Source: JAXHUA01 sp034189695 (lineage in GTDB: Bacteria; Chloroflexota; Dehalococcoidia; E44-bin15). Taken from it: a DNA stretch of 50,797 nucleotides. The stretch spans positions 1 to 50,797 of the forward strand of contig JAXHUA010000139.1 of NCBI GenBank assembly GCA_034189695.1, read 5' to 3'. This document shows, one piece after another, positions 41,572-49,260 of the stretch. Under the pieces are notes generated by a model. It ran no database searches. It saw nothing but the letters and a program-made list of their open reading frames with translations, and was not told the DNA's origin. The translations under genes and the position numbers were made by a program. Each line of letters opens with the position of its first letter. The first letter of the stretch is position 1.

Positions 41572-41600
41572 AATATACGCCTGCCCCTTGTTTGCGTCAA
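41572..41600 (-). promoter_or_regulatory. pyrF promoter predicting a leaderless mRNA
   Basis: On the minus strand TTGACG (41600-41595), a 17 bp spacer and TATATT (41577-41572) are followed by exactly seven bases and the ATG. The expected transcription start therefore falls at the start codon, and no Shine-Dalgarno is present. Confidence 0.65.
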
Positions 41601-41669
41601 GTGCGCCCGCTGCTCCGGTCGTCGCACCGGCAAGCGTGGATGGGGCGCCGCGCCGGTCACTCGCTCCTG

Positions 41670-41698
41670 TTGACCTTGGATGGACATGGTACTAGAAT
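41670..41698 (+). promoter_or_regulatory. Promoter of the YebC/TACO1 gene
   Basis: TTGACC (41670-41675), a 17 bp spacer and TAGAAT (41693-41698) lie 27 bp upstream of the GTG at 41726, with GAGAG between. It is divergent from the pyrF promoter. Confidence 0.65.
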
Positions 41699-41725
41699 TG
41701 CTACAAACCGAGTGGGAGAGCGAAA

Positions 41726-42475
41726 GTGTCAGGTCATTCCAAATGGTCGCAGATCAAGCGCCAGAAAGGGGCGGCCGACGCGAAGCGCGGGCAGCTCTTC
41801 ACCAAGTTGAGCCGCGAGTTGGCACTGGCTGTGCGGGAGGGGGGTGACAACCCCGACATCAACCCGCGCCTTCGGCTGGCTATCCAGAAAGCGCGTGACA
41901 ACAACATGCCGATGGAGAGCATCGAACGCGCAGTGAAACGCGGCTCGGGTGGGAGCGAGGCGTCGAAGCTCGTCGAGGCCAACTTCGAAGGTTACGGGCC
42001 GGGGGGTGTGGCTATCCTGTTGCTGGCGCTCACCGATAACCGCAACCGCACCGTGTCGGAGGTGCGCAACGTGCTGTCACGCGGTGGCGGGAGCCTTGGC
42101 GAGAGCGGGTGCGTCGCCTGGGTGTTTGAATCGAAGGGCGTCATCACTGTCGAGGCGCCCGACGCGGAAGAGCTTGCGCTGTTCGCCATCGATGCCGGCG
42201 CCGAAGACGTGAAGGTGGTCGACAATGCAGTGGAGGTCCAGACGAGTCCGGAGGACCTGGAGAAGGTGAGGAAGGCGCTCGAGCAGGGCGAGTTCACGGT
42301 GGTCTGCGCTGAGTTGTCCATGGTGGCGAACAATACCATCATGCTGAGTGAGAGGAGCGCGCTGAGCACGTTGAAGCTGCTCGACAGGCTGGAGGATCTG
42401 GATGACGTGCAGCGCGTGTTCACCAACGCCGATTTCCCCGACGAGGCGTTGGAGCAGTATCGTGCGCAGGCTTGA
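41726..42475 (+). CDS. YebC/TACO1 family protein
   Basis: The 249-residue protein opens with SGHSKWSQIKRQKGAADAKR, the family hallmark, and has ARDNNMPMESIERAVKRGSG and YGPGGVAILLLALTDNRNRT. Family members were annotated as transcription regulators; recent work also links them to translation of difficult stretches such as polyproline. The start is a GTG. Confidence 0.94.
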   Translation: MSGHSKWSQIKRQKGAADAKRGQLFTKLSRELALAVREGGDNPDINPRLRLAIQKARDNNMPMESIERAVKRGSGGSEASKLVEANFEGYGPGGVAILLLALTDNRNRTVSEVRNVLSRGGGSLGESGCVAWVFESKGVITVEAPDAEELALFAIDAGAEDVKVVDNAVEVQTSPEDLEKVRKALEQGEFTVVCAELSMVANNTIMLSERSALSTLKLLDRLEDLDDVQRVFTNADFPDEALEQYRAQA

Positions 42476-42517
42476 GACATCTGGCCGGAGTCGGGATGGC
42501 TCGCGAAAGGTGGGGAC

Positions 42518-43513
42518 TTGAATAAGGACCTAGTCGATGTGCTGGCCTGTCCCGAATGTGCTTCCCCTGACCTGGTAGTCCTCTCCGATACCGCTCTCGC
42601 GTGCCCGCGTTGTGAAGCACGCTACCCCGTCGTGAATGGCATTCCGCAGTTGCTGCCCGTTCGGCTCGCGGCGTCGCTGGCCCATAGGGACGTCTACGCG
42701 GAGAGGGTGACCGCCGCCATTCGTGACAACAGGGACTCGACTGACCCGAACGACCCGGAGACCGACCGCTTCATGTGGGAGCGGGAGCTGTACGGCTGGG
42801 CCAAGGAAGTGGTCTATCGAGACTCGAGGGCGGCGGACATACTCGTTTCCTACTGTGAGAACGGGGCTCGGGGGCTATGCCAGTTCTTGAGAGAGAGCGT
42901 TGGCGGCGTGGCAGGCAAGAGCCTGCTCTACGTGGGCAGTGGTAACGACCGCCACGTATCGCTCCCGCTCCAGGCTGAGGGCGCCTTCATCGTGAATCTC
43001 GATATCGCCAGCGAACCTCTCGAAGACCTTGCCCAGGCGGGAGCGAGCTGCTGCGTTTGCGGTGACGCCCGGGCTCTGCCGTTTCGGGCCGAAGCCTTCG
43101 AAGTGGTGTTCTCCAAGGGCTCGGTGCACCACTCGCATCCCATAGATGAGCCTCTTCAGGCTATGGTCAGGGCAGTGAGGCCGGGAGGGCACCTCATCAT
43201 TGCCGAGCCCAACAAGCATGCCGTGTTCGAACTGCGACTCCCGGGCTTTCTTCTGCCACCGGGGTTCGGGTACCCTTCACCATACGAGAATGCTCTTTCG
43301 GCGGGCGATGTGATGGGGGTGCTGCGCCGTCAGGGCGTCTCTGGCTTCCGCGTGGTCGCCCTGACTCATGCACCTCCAGGGATACCGCTATCGGTTGCCG
43401 GTTTGTGGGACCGGCTGGGCCGGGCGATGCCGTGGCTGTTTGACCGGTTCGCCTTTGAGTTCGTCCTCTACGGACGGAAAACGCCGGGCTCTGCTCTGTC
43501 AACAGCCGGGTAG
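42518..43513 (+). CDS. SAM methyltransferase with N-terminal Trm112-like zinc domain
   Basis: The 331-residue protein joins a zinc-ribbon head (VLACPECASPDL, ACPRCEARYPVVNGIPQLLP, as in Trm112/UPF0434 proteins) to a class I methyltransferase: LLYVGSGNDRHVSLPL binds SAM, DARALPFRAEAFEVVFSKGS is the typical post-motif segment, and RPGGHLIIAEP is motif III. The substrate is unknown; small-molecule, lipid or sugar methylation are all possible. The TTG start has AAGGTGGGG upstream. Confidence 0.82.
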   Translation: MNKDLVDVLACPECASPDLVVLSDTALACPRCEARYPVVNGIPQLLPVRLAASLAHRDVYAERVTAAIRDNRDSTDPNDPETDRFMWERELYGWAKEVVYRDSRAADILVSYCENGARGLCQFLRESVGGVAGKSLLYVGSGNDRHVSLPLQAEGAFIVNLDIASEPLEDLAQAGASCCVCGDARALPFRAEAFEVVFSKGSVHHSHPIDEPLQAMVRAVRPGGHLIIAEPNKHAVFELRLPGFLLPPGFGYPSPYENALSAGDVMGVLRRQGVSGFRVVALTHAPPGIPLSVAGLWDRLGRAMPWLFDRFAFEFVLYGRKTPGSALSTAG

Positions 43514-43595
43514 GAAGTTCAATGGGAGCCGCGGTCTATGTGCTTTCCATACAGGGCGTCGGCCTGGTGGAGTTGGCTGACGCCGGGGAGATCTG

Positions 43596-44504
43596 ATGTC
43601 GGAGATCACGCTGCTTGAGGACCAGATATACAGCCTTGTCGATGAGGCGCGAGAGATCGACCGGGCCTTCGTGGAGTTCGTCAGCCTTGTGAATGTGGCG
43701 AAGGTACGCTCGCTGCGGCGGAAGACCGTTCTCGATTCGGCCCTGGAGGAACTCGACGGAGAGAAGCGCCCGGATTACTACGATGACTGGGGCTGGACAC
43801 CCAATCGGGAACAGGAGGAACTCAAACGCAGCATCCTCAGGCGGTATGAGGCGTGGTACAACGCCGGCTCGGTGCTGGTGCAGCAGCACCTTCCCGATCG
43901 CAGCGATGACTTCACTGCGCGGTACGCGTACGTGAGGGACGTGCTCGCGTGCGGCAATACGTTGCCCCATCCGGCGGGGAAACGGTTTGACGAGGGGTTC
44001 AGAACGGAACAGCACCGGCGCCTGGTGGAGAGCTTCGACCGCCAGGTCGCCCTGCTGCATTCGGTGCCGGACGTGGTGCGGGCGAAGGCGCTGTCCCTGA
44101 GGAGGCTCGTTGCCAGCGGCATCATCAACAGCGAACTCGACCGGGCCGAGAGTCTGGTGGGTGGCAAGGGCAGGGTGTCGGCCGGCTCGCTCAAGGCGGC
44201 GTGCATCATCGCCAGCGTGGCGTTGGAGAGGCAGCTCAAGCTCGTGGCCGACGAGTACAACAGCAGGCGGGGGGCGGAGCGGGATGCGATTGAATACGCC
44301 GATGGCGACGGCATTCTGGAGCTGGCCGGCAAGCTGGGCGCTGTCGGCCTGCTGGAGTCCACCGAACTGGAGACGTTCAAGCGGCTCAGCGCTACCCGCG
44401 ACGTGTGCGTGCAAGCCCACGGGTCGCGAGGGGTGAGGAAGTCCGAGGTTGTCTACCTGGTCGAGAGGGCCAGGGAGTTCGTCAACCTCAAATTCTTTGA
44501 GTAA
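43596..44504 (+). CDS. Protein of unknown function with HEPN-like C-terminus
   Basis: The 302-residue, mainly helical and charged protein is not one I recognise. Its last third reads like a HEPN or DUF4145-type four-helix unit: LKAACIIASVALERQLKLVA, then a polar linker, then SATRDVCVQAHG with Arg268-x6-His275, fitting the Rx4-6H motif of HEPN RNases and nucleotidyltransferase partners. No MNT antitoxin is adjacent. The first 180 residues may be a second helical domain. An RNase or toxin-like role is a hypothesis only. Confidence 0.6.
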   Translation: MSEITLLEDQIYSLVDEAREIDRAFVEFVSLVNVAKVRSLRRKTVLDSALEELDGEKRPDYYDDWGWTPNREQEELKRSILRRYEAWYNAGSVLVQQHLPDRSDDFTARYAYVRDVLACGNTLPHPAGKRFDEGFRTEQHRRLVESFDRQVALLHSVPDVVRAKALSLRRLVASGIINSELDRAESLVGGKGRVSAGSLKAACIIASVALERQLKLVADEYNSRRGAERDAIEYADGDGILELAGKLGAVGLLESTELETFKRLSATRDVCVQAHGSRGVRKSEVVYLVERAREFVNLKFFE

Positions 44505-44709
44505 GTGGCGCTCGCCGCTGGAATCGGCCTTCCATCGCTTCTGTGCAGAGCAGGGATGCAGTGCTGGCCGCGGGAGTAGTCGGCTCAGCACCATGTGCCA
44601 CGGCTGGCATCGTGGCTGCGCTCGGTGGCCGACGGTGCGGCCTTCCTTCCCGTTCAGGGCCTGTGCTATACTTACCGACCAGTATCGCTAGACCTCGTGT
44701 CCCCCTGTT

Positions 44710-45900
44710 ATGAAGAACTGGCTCTGGATCATCGCCGCGGCGCTCCTTGGCATCCCCGCCCTCGCCGTCCGGCTTCTCGGCATTGAGCTGGCCCCGCCCG
44801 TCGCCGCCGTAACGTTCGGCGTCGCCATCGTCGGCGGGGCGTTCGTCCTGAGCTGGGCCGGGGAGGCGTCGGAGAAGGAAATCTCACGCGCTCTGGCCCT
44901 CGCGTTCCTTGCCCTGATCGCTGTCCTGCCGGAGTACGCCGTCGACCTCTACTTCGCCTGGACGGCGGCCATCGACCCGGCGTACTCCGGGTATGCCGCC
45001 GCCAACATGACCGGCGCCAACCGCCTTCTCGTCGGCTTCGGCTGGCCGCTGGTAGCGCTACTCTTCTGGGTGGCGCGAAGGCATCGCGTGGTGGCGCTGG
45101 AGAAGGCACGCAGCGTCGAGCTGGGCTTCCTGGTGCTGGCCACTCTCTATTCATTCGTTATCCCGCTGAAGGGGAGCCTGTCTCTGATCGACAGCGCGGT
45201 GCTGGTGTCGCTTTTCGCCCTGTACATGTGGGCCAGCTCCAGGGCGGAGCGGGTCGAACCCGACCTCGTCGGGCCGGCCGCGTCGATTGTCTCGTTGCCC
45301 CGCCTGTGGAGCCGGCTGGTCACCGCGGTGCTTTTCATATACCCGGCCTGCGTAATCCTCGCCTCGGCCGAGCCGTTCGCCGAGGGATTGATCCAGTCGG
45401 GGAAGAGCGCCGGTATCGATGAGTTCATACTGGTGCAGTGGGTGGCCCCCCTGGCCTCGGAGGCGCCCGAGATACTGATAGCCGCTATCTTCGCTGTCAG
45501 AGGAAACGCCACCGCCGCCCTGGGCGTGCTCATCGCCGCCAAGGTGAACCAGTGGAGCCTGCTCATCGGGACGCTCCCCATTGCCTACTGCATATCCCTG
45601 GGTGGTATCGGCGCGCTGCCGCTGGATGCCCGCCAGGTGCAGGAGATCCTGCTCACCGGAGCCCAGTCCGCCTTCGCCATCGCGATTCTCTGCCGTTTCG
45701 GCCTGACCCTGCGGTGGGGGGTGGTCCTGTTCGTCCTCTTTGCCAGCCAGCTTTTCCTGACGATGCCCATGGTTCGCCTGGGCTACGCCGGCGTGTACAT
45801 ACTGCTGGCGCTGGCCCTGTTCGCCATCGACGCGCAGCGGAGAAGGGGCTTGTTGTCCCTCATGGGCGCGACCTTCTCAAGCCTGGTGCGGCGGCGGTGA
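44710..45900 (+). CDS. Sodium/calcium exchanger family membrane protein
   Basis: The 396-residue protein has about eleven hydrophobic helices and two inverted alpha repeats of the CaCA superfamily: ALIAVLPEYAVDLYFAW with MTGANRLLVGFGWP, and WVAPLASEAPEILIAAIF with GVLIAAKVNQWSLLIGTLP. The acidic residues in PEYA and SEAPE are the ion ligands. It exchanges Na+ or H+ for a cation such as Ca2+ in the inner membrane; the ion is not readable. The ATG is followed by MKNWLW. The 205 bp gap before it holds a TATACT element but no gene. Confidence 0.85.
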   Translation: MKNWLWIIAAALLGIPALAVRLLGIELAPPVAAVTFGVAIVGGAFVLSWAGEASEKEISRALALAFLALIAVLPEYAVDLYFAWTAAIDPAYSGYAAANMTGANRLLVGFGWPLVALLFWVARRHRVVALEKARSVELGFLVLATLYSFVIPLKGSLSLIDSAVLVSLFALYMWASSRAERVEPDLVGPAASIVSLPRLWSRLVTAVLFIYPACVILASAEPFAEGLIQSGKSAGIDEFILVQWVAPLASEAPEILIAAIFAVRGNATAALGVLIAAKVNQWSLLIGTLPIAYCISLGGIGALPLDARQVQEILLTGAQSAFAIAILCRFGLTLRWGVVLFVLFASQLFLTMPMVRLGYAGVYILLALALFAIDAQRRRGLLSLMGATFSSLVRRR

Positions 45901-46054
45901 CCTCAATGTGAAGCTGCATTGTCCATTTGCCGGCGCGGTGTGGGGCGCGTCGCCCGGCATGGAACCTTCGCGTCAGGGTCAATTGCGCACCTTCCTGCCT
46001 TGATACGTGCCCTGGCTTGTCGTGGAGCGTGAGCCGCCGGCTGCCCGGCGCCAA

Positions 46055-46083
46055 TTGCCTGGCCAGCATACCAGGGATACAAT
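46055..46083 (+). promoter_or_regulatory. uvrB promoter
   Basis: TTGCCT (46055-46060), a 17 bp spacer and TACAAT (46078-46083) lie 37 bp before the GTG at 46120. I see no obvious SOS (LexA) box overlapping it. The rest of 45901-46119 shows no gene. Confidence 0.6.
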
Positions 46084-46119
46084 AGACGAGGCACACGGGC
46101 CGACGGAGGCAGGCGAGCT

Positions 46120-48096
46120 GTGGAAACGGCGATGCACTTCGAGGTTGTTTCGGACTTCAAGCCGACGGGAGACCAGCCACAGGCGGTCGACCGGCTGGTT
46201 GAGGGACTGCAGCGTGGCTACAGGCACCAGACACTCCTCGGCGTAACCGGCAGCGGCAAGACCTTCACCATGGCAAACGTCATCGAGCGGGTGCAGCGTC
46301 CCACGCTGGTGATGTCGCACAACAAGACGCTCGCGGCGCAGCTTGCCACGGAGTTCAAGGAGTACTTCCCGGAGAACTCGGTGGAGTACTTCGTTAGCTA
46401 CTACGATTACTACCAGCCCGAGGCATACATCCCGCGCACCGATACCTACATCGAGAAGGAGACCGACATCAACGAGGAGATCGACAAGCTGCGTCATGCA
46501 GCCACGCGGGCGCTCTTCACGCGGAAGGACGTGATCGTTGTCGCCTCGGTGTCCTGCATCTACGGGCTGGGCTCGCCTGAGGAGTACCATTCCTTCGTGG
46601 TCAGCCTGGCAAAGGGTGAGAAGAGGAACAGGGACCGCATCGTGCGCCGGCTGGTGGACATGCAGTACGAGAGAAACGACGTCGATTTCACCCGGGGCCG
46701 CTTCCGGATCAGGGGCGACACGCTGGAGATTCAGCCGGCGTACGAGGAGCTGGCGGTGCGGGTGGAGTTCTGGGGGGACGAGATCGAGCGCATCGTGGAG
46801 GTGGACCCGCTCACCGGCGAACTGCTGGCGGAGCGCGACTCGATAGACATATACCCGGCGAAGCACTTCGTGACGTCCCACGACAAGCTGATTGCGGCTA
46901 TCGAGGACATCAGGGCTGAGCTCCAGGAACGTCTGCAGGAATTGAGGGGGCAGGGGAAGCTGCTGGAGGCGGCGCGGCTTGAGGCGAGGACCAACTACGA
47001 TATCGAGATGCTGCGGGAGGCCGGCTACTGCGCTGGCGTGGAGAACTACTCACGGCACCTGTCGCGCCGGGCGCCGGGGAGCCCACCGTCGACGCTGCTC
47101 GACTATTTTCCCGACGACATGTTGCTTTTCATCGACGAGTCCCACATGACGCTGCCGCAGGTCCGGGGTATGTACCACGGGGACCGCTCGAGGAAAGAGA
47201 CGCTGGTGGAGTACGGGTTCCGTCTGCCGTCGGCGCTCGACAATCGCCCGCTCAACTTCGCGGAGTTCCGGGAGCGGGTGGGCCAGGCGGTGTACGTCTC
47301 GGCGACGCCCGGCCCCTACGAATACGAGCACAGCGAGCAGGTCGTGGAGCAGTTGATCCGGCCCACCGGGCTCCTGGAGCCGCAGGTGGAGATCAAGCCC
47401 ACTCAGGGGCAGATAGATGACCTGATGGAGCAGATACGGGTGCGCGTCCAGCGCGGCGAACGCTGCCTGGTGACCACCCTGACCAAGAGAATGGCGGAGC
47501 AGTTGGCGGACTACCTGCGTGAGATGGGAATGAAGACCCACTACCTGCATTCGGAGGTCGATACGCTGGAGCGGGTGGAGATCCTGCGCGACCTGAGACT
47601 GGGCGTGTACGATGTGGTGGTGGGAATCAACCTGCTGAGGGAAGGGCTCGACCTGCCCGAAGTGAGCCTGGTGGCCATCCTGGATGCGGACAAAGAGGGA
47701 TACCTTCGGTCAAGGGACTCGTTGATCCAGACGATGGGGCGGGCCGCCCGCCATGTGGACGGGCACGTCATCATGTATGCTGACGTCGTCACCGGTTCCA
47801 TGAAGGCGGCCGTCGAGGAGGTGGTGCGGCGACGGAGTATACAGGTGGCATACAACGAGGCTCACGGGATAACACCACAGGGCATAAAAAAGGCCATAAA
47901 GGACATAACTGACAGAGTAAGGGTTGTGGCGGAGAGTCGCACACCTTATACTGTTACTCCTCTTGCGAGAGACGAGATGCTGCGGCTTATAAAGGACCTG
48001 GAGTCACAGATGAGGACAGCGGCCAAGAATCTCGAGTTCGAGAAGGCGGCCCTGTTCAGGGACCGCATCATCGAACTGAGAAAGGAGATGCACTGA
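46120..48096 (+). CDS. uvrB: UvrABC system protein B
   Basis: The 658-residue helicase-like protein has LGVTGSGKTFTMANVI (Walker A), YYDYYQPEAYIPRTDTYIEK (the beta-hairpin that clamps DNA), LLFIDESHMTLPQ (Walker B), GINLLREGLDLPEVSLV and IQTMGRAARHVDG, ending with the UvrC-binding coiled coil. It verifies damage in nucleotide excision repair. The GTG at 46120 is a plausible start; ATG at 46132 is an alternative. Its stop overlaps the next gene (TGATG). Confidence 0.97.
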   Translation: METAMHFEVVSDFKPTGDQPQAVDRLVEGLQRGYRHQTLLGVTGSGKTFTMANVIERVQRPTLVMSHNKTLAAQLATEFKEYFPENSVEYFVSYYDYYQPEAYIPRTDTYIEKETDINEEIDKLRHAATRALFTRKDVIVVASVSCIYGLGSPEEYHSFVVSLAKGEKRNRDRIVRRLVDMQYERNDVDFTRGRFRIRGDTLEIQPAYEELAVRVEFWGDEIERIVEVDPLTGELLAERDSIDIYPAKHFVTSHDKLIAAIEDIRAELQERLQELRGQGKLLEAARLEARTNYDIEMLREAGYCAGVENYSRHLSRRAPGSPPSTLLDYFPDDMLLFIDESHMTLPQVRGMYHGDRSRKETLVEYGFRLPSALDNRPLNFAEFRERVGQAVYVSATPGPYEYEHSEQVVEQLIRPTGLLEPQVEIKPTQGQIDDLMEQIRVRVQRGERCLVTTLTKRMAEQLADYLREMGMKTHYLHSEVDTLERVEILRDLRLGVYDVVVGINLLREGLDLPEVSLVAILDADKEGYLRSRDSLIQTMGRAARHVDGHVIMYADVVTGSMKAAVEEVVRRRSIQVAYNEAHGITPQGIKKAIKDITDRVRVVAESRTPYTVTPLARDEMLRLIKDLESQMRTAAKNLEFEKAALFRDRIIELRKEMH

Positions 48097-49076
48097 TGAG
48101 CACGACGGTCCAGGATTTCAGAGAGCGCATGGAGGACAAACAGAGCGTGTACAAGACTGAAGTCCTTGGCATCAAGCAGATGGGGCCGGGGCGAAACGGC
48201 TATCACCCGCACATTCTTCCCGAGGACTCGTGGTCCCTGAATCTCTGGAAGGACGTATCGTATGACGTGATACAGTGGTTCGCCCAGTCGGAAATCAACT
48301 GGCATGCGCACAAGCACAACATGCTGAGCTCACAGGTAATGTGTGTCAACATCTTCTATCCGCTCAAGCGGCGGCTCGACCTGCTGAAGCCGTGGCTGAC
48401 ACGTCGTTTCGACGTGAAGAACGTGATTGACCTCGATTTCGAGTACGTCGGGTCCGACGACTTCTTCAACGAGGGGGGTGGCCGGGGATGGAAAAGAACC
48501 AGTTCCGACGTGGCCATCACCTGGGAGGACAAAGACAAGAGGAGGAACATGCTCCTCATTGAGTTCAAGTTCACGGAACGCAGCTTTGGGGAGTGCAGGC
48601 AGGACAAGAACCCCGAGCGGAGGCGGTGCCTGTCATCAAGGGCGGTGGTGCGTTCTCCACGGTCGCAGTGCTACAGGGCTCGACGGGGGCGCACCTACTG
48701 GAGCTACATCCTGTCGAGTGAAAGCCCGATCCTCACCGACCGGCTGAGGGCGATGCGGTACTGCCCGTTTCGATACGACTTCTATCAGTTGATGCGCAAG
48801 CAATTGCTGGCCCACGCCATCGAGACCGATTCCAGGCCCGCGTTCAATGCGGTGGACTTCGGGGTGATGTACCACTCGGACAACGAGGAACTGCTGAGGA
48901 TGGACCATCCCTTTGCTGGTGAGAGCCACCCGCTGCGGGCATGGGCCAGTATGTTGAAGAACCCGGACACATTCCACTCCTTCACGGTTCAGGACTTTAT
49001 GCAGAGCATCGACGCCAACCTGCCCGATGACCTGGCTGGCTGGCGCTCTTATCTCAGCGAGAGGTATGGCATTTGA
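48096..49076 (+). CDS. PD-(D/E)xK nuclease candidate coupled to uvrB
   Basis: The 326-residue protein has Asp138 in SSDVAITWED and Glu156-x-Lys158 in LLIEFKFTE, the metal-binding D...ExK pattern of restriction-like nucleases. Upstream is LSSQVMCVNIFYPL, which resembles the conserved block of PGN_0703-like putative restriction endonucleases. Cysteines at 167 and 178 are nearby. Translation is coupled to uvrB (TGATG overlap). It may cut damaged or foreign DNA; no methylase is adjacent. Nuclease activity and family membership are inferred from motifs only. Confidence 0.72.
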   Translation: MSTTVQDFRERMEDKQSVYKTEVLGIKQMGPGRNGYHPHILPEDSWSLNLWKDVSYDVIQWFAQSEINWHAHKHNMLSSQVMCVNIFYPLKRRLDLLKPWLTRRFDVKNVIDLDFEYVGSDDFFNEGGGRGWKRTSSDVAITWEDKDKRRNMLLIEFKFTERSFGECRQDKNPERRRCLSSRAVVRSPRSQCYRARRGRTYWSYILSSESPILTDRLRAMRYCPFRYDFYQLMRKQLLAHAIETDSRPAFNAVDFGVMYHSDNEELLRMDHPFAGESHPLRAWASMLKNPDTFHSFTVQDFMQSIDANLPDDLAGWRSYLSERYGI

Positions 49077-49254
49077 TGCCCTGTTGACGTTGGGGGATGC
49101 GTCGCAAGCCGTGAACGAAGAGGCGGAGACCAGACAGGAGCGCCGCGAGCGGCGCAAGACCAGGAAGCGGGAGAAGGTGCCTCAGCATGGCAAGAGCCTG
49201 TCGCGGGTGTATCGAGACGCCATTCTCAAACGCCTGAAGAAGATAGGCAAGTAG
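49066..49254 (+). CDS. Tiny basic protein downstream of the nuclease (62 aa)
   Basis: The ATG at 49066 overlaps the nuclease stop by 11 bases, with GAGAGGT upstream, and opens a 62-codon frame. The product has an acidic-neutral head (FDALLTLGDASQAVNEEAE), then a strongly basic tail rich in Arg and Lys. I recognise no family. It may be a nucleic-acid-binding accessory to the nuclease or a spurious frame. Confidence 0.5.
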   Translation: MAFDALLTLGDASQAVNEEAETRQERRERRKTRKREKVPQHGKSLSRVYRDAILKRLKKIGK

Positions 49255-49260
49255 GTCGTG

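Noticed and set aside
43536..44594. 352-codon minus-strand frame opposite the HEPN-like gene
   Set aside because: The plus-strand frame has a better start, codon use and recognisable motif; this one spans intergenic sequence at both ends.
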